From: Acanthaster planci
Taxonomy: Eukaryota; Echinodermata; Asteroidea; Valvatida; Acanthasteridae
Length of the DNA: 25,960 nucleotides
NCBI RefSeq assembly: GCF_001949145.1
Contig: NW_019091688.1
Span: forward strand, 171,231-197,190
Direction: 5' to 3'
Shown here: in pieces, positions 20,135 to 25,960 of the stretch
Numbering within the stretch: the stretch's first letter is position 1
Layout: each line of letters begins with the position of its first letter
The notes under the pieces: generated by a model
What the model was told of the DNA's origin: nothing
Databases searched by the model: none
What the model saw: the letters and a program-made list of their open reading frames with translations, nothing else
Position numbers and translations under genes: made by a program

Positions 20135-23100
20135 TAGCAAGTATCATAAGCTTGCTCTTACGCACAGGTGTGTTTAAGTCCCTAGCTTGCTCCAAACTGC
20201 ATGTACAACGACCCATTGCCTATGTATGTGCCAATCATATTTTCAGTTTAAGTTATGTGGGCATTCTTTATTTTTTCTTAACCAACAAGCGTATCTACAG
20301 TAGCAAAAATAAAAATCTAGAATTCCAGTTGAGTTTTGAGATACATGTGAGGTGTGCCAGTCCTGTTCCTTTCACATTGTTTCAAGCCAAAACCTACATT
20401 GGAGAATTTTTTTTCTCCCTTTTCCCCTTTTCTCTCAATGCTCACATCGAGTCAAAATATTGCCTTGCCCTTGCAGACTATCAACAACAAAAAAATGGAG
20501 GAACTGACACACCATTTTATGCTGAAGTTCCTACACAGATTTTGAAACATTCAACTGGGGAATGATATGTGTTCATGTCTTGGTCAATACATGGTCTGTT
20601 CAGTGCAGACAGCATGATACACTGATACGGTTTGAAGATGCATGAATGAAATTTTCTGATGGGCTTCATAAGTTATGCATTGTTATATGTAAGCATTATC
20701 ACAGATGAACGAGAAAATTACGTAACATTGGCAATCTACTGAACACACACATACAGGAATACTGATACCAGTACCTTTCAATTGGCATTTCCCAATTTTG
20801 CATAATTGTAATGCCCACAAAGTATCAGTTACTGCTCATATTATCTACATGTACCTCTAACAAAAATTTCTGGCGTAATTACAGTACCAGTACATGCACA
20901 GTGCATGTACATTTAACACCTTGGGTTTTTCACCACCTAACAGTAAAACAGTATAAGTTTTGACGATAACATACTGCACTTTTGACTTAAAAGTAAAAAG
21001 TATACGTAGGTACATGTACATGCAGCCCGAATTTGCAAATACATGCAGCAGCTCATGTACACTGTTATAAACTTGAGACCTGGTTGATTGACGACATTAC
21101 AAAAGCGAACAAAAAAAATAAATCTGCCAAGATTCTGAAGCATGGTTGCAGACTCCCAAGCTTGCACGTTATACCAGTACAAATACTATGTGCATACAGT
21201 ACATGTATGAGCAAAATTGAGCACCTCCAGGCACTGAAAAGCTGACCCCTCTTGAAGCCACATTTTTATGTGCATCTACAAAATTTCAGGCAGATCAGTT
21301 GAGTTAGCTGGTGTCCAGGGTCTGCATAATAAACCTCCCAGGTCAGCCCGAAAAAAAAGGGGAAAAAAAAGAGAAGAAAAAAGAGCTGGTATCCAATCAG
21401 TGGCAAGCCAGGTGGTAATTTATGAAGGATAGGGGCCATTATGTATGCAGGCTTGACAAGATGTGGGGAAAGGAAAGGAGGTAACAGTATACAAATTAGA
21501 CAGGTAATATCATCAATGCACATGTATTCAGGACAGACGGACTGAAGATGGCAGATTTTCATAATTTATGGCTGCAAGATGCACCAGGCTGATTGTGAGG
21601 GTTTGGGCCACTGAGCAGGCTCAATAAATACACGTGTGTTTGTGGCTTACAATGCATTATTTACTCTACACCTTGGAAAAACACCAGAATTACACATGTG
21701 CCCATATACGTATTAAATTTGGAGAGCTAATTTTCAAATCTCAGCACGCGGGAGGTACATTATGTGTCCACATGCAATATAAAGTAACTTTGACTTTAGA
21801 CTAATATATTCAAAGAAGGAAATGATATCAAGTCTAGTTGCTGCAGCACTGCAAATACATATACTAGTACCATTTTACATACAGGCAAGAGATGAAATGC
21901 ATACAGGCTAAGTGAGTGAAAGTCTGTCGCTAAATGTGAAACCAACGATGCAATAGCTATAATCTCCTTCTCATGGTACATTTTACAAGACTCATTTCCT
22001 TCATTTAATGATGATTCATACGCAGTTACTGATGTGCACGTGACTGAGAAAACTCAAGAACATGTACCGAAAAAGCCCATTCATTTTGACTTGCCTCATT
22101 ACCAGGCAGTACTGATTCATAAACTAAGTATACACCGTGTAACAACCCATGTTTGCCTGTGTACTGGGTGATCTGACTAACTTTGCTTCTTAATGTCTCA
22201 GGAAGGCAATGTGTTTATTTGGCTTTCCACAATTGGGAACCAGCCAATGTGTCCACTTCATACGTGTATGATTACCACTTTTGGCTGGTTGCCAGTACAT
22301 AGTATTAGTCTAGTCCACAGTTTATGCCAGTATGCCGGTGCACGTACAATAAATGTGTCAAAACTAATTACATGTAGGCTAAAAACACCACAAGCAGAAA
22401 TATATGCACAAACATTTACAGAAATCTTACTGATAAAACTGACAAACCTGCCTGTTTCAGAAATGTCAGCATATCAAGAATTTCAATAAACAGATAACAA
22501 TTTTCTGCTAAGGAAAGGCTTAGCACTGTGCGTTTCTAAAGAGCAACCAATCTTTACGTGCGAGATGAAAACTCAAGTAAATTTTCAAGGATCTCTGTGT
22601 GTGTGTAACGGTAATGTAACTACTGCAGGGAACCATTCATTTTCAAGTACATGTATATGGCACGAAGACGACACTTTTAACCCGTGCGACGAGTTCAAAC
22701 TTTCTCGTCAGTAACCAGTAACCAAACTAAACATTTTCTGGTGCATAAGCCGTTGGCACAAGAAATACAGGTGCTGATCAACAATGTAAGTTTGATTCAT
22801 TTCGTAGTGCTATCGTCATACACCACAGAAACTACTGTTCATGTACATCATACATGCAAATGGGGATTTGGACTGCAATAGTTCATAGTGTTCGTGTGAT
22901 TTCCCTCAATAAAAGGGACAAAAGTTTGATGACCGCTGATGTCTGCTTTATCATCAATTGATAAAGCTGTTACTGAAGGCCTGCATGTACCAGTACATGT
23001 AGACCCTGTACGAACATGTACACTGGGCCAAGATATTACTCCAGACTTCTGTTACTGATTTCTGTAAATGTCAGGGTCGTAGCTTCATCTTCATTTTTAA

Positions 23101-25960
23101 CTGATCCTGCACTCTGTTTTTCCTGAAACCTTTGTTAACAATATGGGCACCTGGAAATATTTTACAAACACGTTCATAAAAAAAAAGAAATCTTGGTAAA
23201 AAAAATGTAAATTATAATAATTTTAAAGTTAGCTTTGCATGCACAATGTACATGTACCAGTATGCAAAATGGCATGCACAACAGGCTTTCATATATACAT
23301 GTACATTGGATTTGTGAGGCCCTTCAAATTACACTTAATGTATTTCTTTTGAGGGCAACAGTTTTGATTAATATTTAAAACAGCCAGCCTGGTCCTACAT
23401 GTACAATAGTAGTACATGTATATAGGAATTACACATACACATACATGTACTAGTATTACACCTGGGTCACCGGGTCTCATTTTGGGCTACAGTAATTTTT
23501 TCACTTTTGATGATCTTGCCAATGTGGTTATTGTGAACATTAGTTTCTTGTTACTAAATGTATTATCTATCCTGTATTTGTACTTATTTGTCTTGGCTAA
23601 ATAAAATAGCAACCATACAGAATCTTGAGATACTTAAAGGGAGTATTTTTCACCAAAGAATATCATTATGATGTATGTCATCCATCTGTGCCTTTCAACC
23701 AAGCATTTGTAGCACATTTGTACAGAAGAGTTTTGTGTGTGGAATGTTTGCATTGTTGGGTAATGACGTTGACCATTTTTGTTGTATCTTCTGAAAGACA
23801 GCTTTTTCAAACAGACTAACTGGCCCACTGTTACATTAACTGATCAACTGAAATGCACTTGCTGACCTCTTGCGAACCAAGTAATGTACGCATTAAGTGC
23901 AAAAACAATACCCCTTTTCAACATTTTACAGAATACTTTCAAGAGCTTATCCCCCCCCCAAAAAAATTATCCCCCGAATCCCGTACTCTAACAAATTACG
24001 AGATTCATGTGTATCATTTTAATATTTCAAGTCTATGGCTCACTTAAGAGGACTGTCAAGTGTAAAGTAGTTTGCTTGTTTATGTCCCAAATATTGACTC
24101 AGTTTTTTACATCCAGGGGAATACCCTCTTTCAAACTTACATCACTTCCTCCACACCAAAATCCTCTCTGAAATAAACAGAAAAAACATTAAAATGAAAC
24201 TTTCTGCACCGGTATTGACAGTCGGTGAGTCATGCTCTCTTGGCAGGGGAGTAAACACTCTGATTCCGAAACACCTTCCGGACAAGTATTGTAAGTGCAT
24301 ATCAGTATGGACAAAGTACCGTGGGACTCAGGAATCATTATGGAATTGTTGTTCTGTTATTGTCGTTGGTCCTTTTTTGGGCCTGGTGACTAAGACTGAT
24401 CTGGGTGAATCCCAGGTACCAATGGGAACATTTCGCAACAGAATGAACCAAATGATGCTGAACCCAGCCCCTGGAGTTGACTACCACAAAATCACACCCT
24501 GATATACCGGTACCAAAATGGTTTAAAAAACCCGTTTGCAATCTTGACAGAGTTTGATAGCTTTCAATAAAGCTTACATGTATTAACTGGCACTGTGCCA
24601 GCATTTACATACATAAATCAAGAAACTGCTGCCCTAAATGTACATGTAAATCGTACACATGTATATCACTTAATCAAAATTCACAAACAGTGTCTTCATC
24701 ACAGATTGTCTGTTCTTGAAAGCCCATAGGACTCCCATAAACTAAGCACTTTTCCAATTAAAAAATAACCAACATATATGTTGGCGTGCATATTTGCATG
24801 TACTCCAAAATGGTATTCATATATACTTTTGGTAATTACGATGCCAACCATAAATGAAAGAAGATAAATTTTTCACAAAAATATCTCTCTCGAGGACCAT
24901 GGTGATCTCTTAAAAAATGGAAAATTGTGCGAATTCTCATATGCTTTTGGCCTCCTCCTTTGGCTAAAATGCACAAATTACTATTAGATTGCCAAGGATT
25001 TCCAAATTCTTCACTTGATGCACTATCAGGTCAGATCCCGAGAAAACAAGGAAAGGGAAAAAAGAAAAAGGAATTGTATTTGAATAAGTCCATGGCACAC
25101 AAGCCTTGCCAAGACCTCAGAGATTCGCTGGGCAGAGAAGACCAGGGATACAATTGGAACCAAGCCAACAGTTCTGATTTCTCACAACCCCCCACCCATC
25201 ACCCCAAATAGCTCTCGGCTACAGTATGGCTCTACGTCACAAGAGACTCCCCGCAGTTAATTTCACAAATCAATACTTCTCCTTGTAAAACTGCAGTGAA
25301 TGTGGGCTGTGTTCGACTTAATCCTGTCTGGCTCCCTCCTTTGATGACTTACCGCACTGTCAGACTTTACAATGGACTTCCACTGCACCAGCAGTGGGGT
25401 AGTCTATTGACAACTACTAGCCCTACATGTTATGTCCTCACAATGAACCCTATTAACATGAGCTCACTGTGAGGGTTTTCATTTCTCCAAGCTGAATTTG
25501 ACATGAGACAAAACCAGGCATTCATTCCAGTTGTGGTCCCTTTTAATTTATTCTTCATTCTCCGTACTGTCCATTCTCTTGTGTATTGAAAGAAAGGGCA
25601 TCTTTGTCCCACATGCTTTAAATCTCTGTACAATCACCTGGCGAACTCGATACACATACAATGTAGAAGTACCGGTTCATATAGATCCCAAAATGTAACA
25701 TCTGAAACCCTTTGTATACTTTTAGAAACAGGAAATTGCAATGATAAAATTCTTGAATTCTTGCAGCTCTACACAAGAGGTATACACCACTCAAAAGGAT
25801 TGCGACAGAGGCTGGAGAAGAACACTGATGGATTTGGGGAGGGATATGGGAGACATGCCCATCCCCAAAGGAAAGATGTTTCACAATGAAAAAAACCTGT
25901 TCATCTGGGACACCTGTGTTTCATTTCCCTTCTTTTCTGAAGCCTGTAAAAAGTCCTAAC
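20135..25960. other. 5.8 kb without a recognised gene; palindrome-rich
   Basis: Likely the large 5' intron or upstream region of KSR. No conserved exon was found on either strand. Short palindromes of the tacatgta/acatgtac/gtaccagtac type recur (21011-21022, 22984-23001, 23247-23258, 23296-23305, 23396-23405, 23412-23420, 23441-23450). Two tiny segments with good splice signals on the minus strand are given as findings. Open frames at 24194-24502 and 24927-25211 (plus) have no recognisable features. Confidence 0.45.
20890..20910. repeat. Perfect inverted repeat, 10-bp arms
   Basis: gtacatgcac, one base, then gtgcatgtac: perfectly complementary arms around a single-base centre. It belongs to the gtacatg-rich palindromic sequence common in this window. 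Confidence 0.75.

Noticed and set aside
21796-21981. Minus-strand frame with VLQQLDLIS, resembling the KSR N-terminal LIDIS motif
   Set aside because: The resemblance is only a few residues, no donor follows, and the neighbouring residues do not fit CA1.
23041-23125. Minus-strand coding-like segment starting tttcag|GAAAAACAG
   Set aside because: It has an acceptor-like start, but the frame ends in TAA with no good donor and no similarity to KSR.
1-25960. CRISPR array, operon, phage or bacterial defence system
   Set aside because: No regularly spaced repeats with spacers, no adjacent co-oriented bacterial-type genes, and a spliced eukaryotic gene spans much of the window.

Overview
This window is eukaryotic genomic DNA. 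Its one recognisable protein-coding gene is split into many short exons with standard splice sites, all on the minus strand. The gene encodes a kinase suppressor of Ras (KSR), the scaffold pseudokinase of the RAF-MEK-ERK cascade. Fifteen coding exons between 16714 and 614 join in one continuous reading frame (1907 nt, 635 codons plus two bases) without a frameshift or stop. They cover the CA1 helical region, the proline-rich region with a RSKS site, the cysteine-rich C1 domain, the Ser/Thr-rich CA4 region with an FQFP motif, and the N-lobe of the kinase domain. The extreme N terminus lies beyond the right edge or in unrecognised exons of the right third. The rest of the kinase domain, including the catalytic and activation loops, lies beyond the left edge.

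The gene family, intron density, AT-rich introns, tRNA-derived SINE relics and many ACATGTAC/TACATGTA palindromes suggest a marine invertebrate. An invertebrate deuterostome such as an echinoderm or amphioxus is my best guess, but the species cannot be fixed from sequence alone.

Layout: 1-4900 holds the kinase N-lobe, CA4 and C1 exons, with introns carrying several tRNA-like SINE relics. 4900-9650 holds the C1 and linker exons and three copies of a short inverted-repeat (MITE-like) family. 9650-16714 holds the large proline-rich exon and the CA1 exons, separated by introns of 1.5-3 kb, one of which contains a 64-bp tandem repeat. 16715-25960 has no exon I can assign. It contains a 1.9-kb non-autonomous hAT-type transposon with a perfect 8-bp target-site duplication and is rich in short palindromes.

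The most notable points are a GC-AG intron placed directly after the FQFP codons, the hAT element with its subterminal GGAATCG clusters, and retention of the beta-3 lysine in this KSR. I see no bacterial genes, CRISPR array, operon or viral gene.
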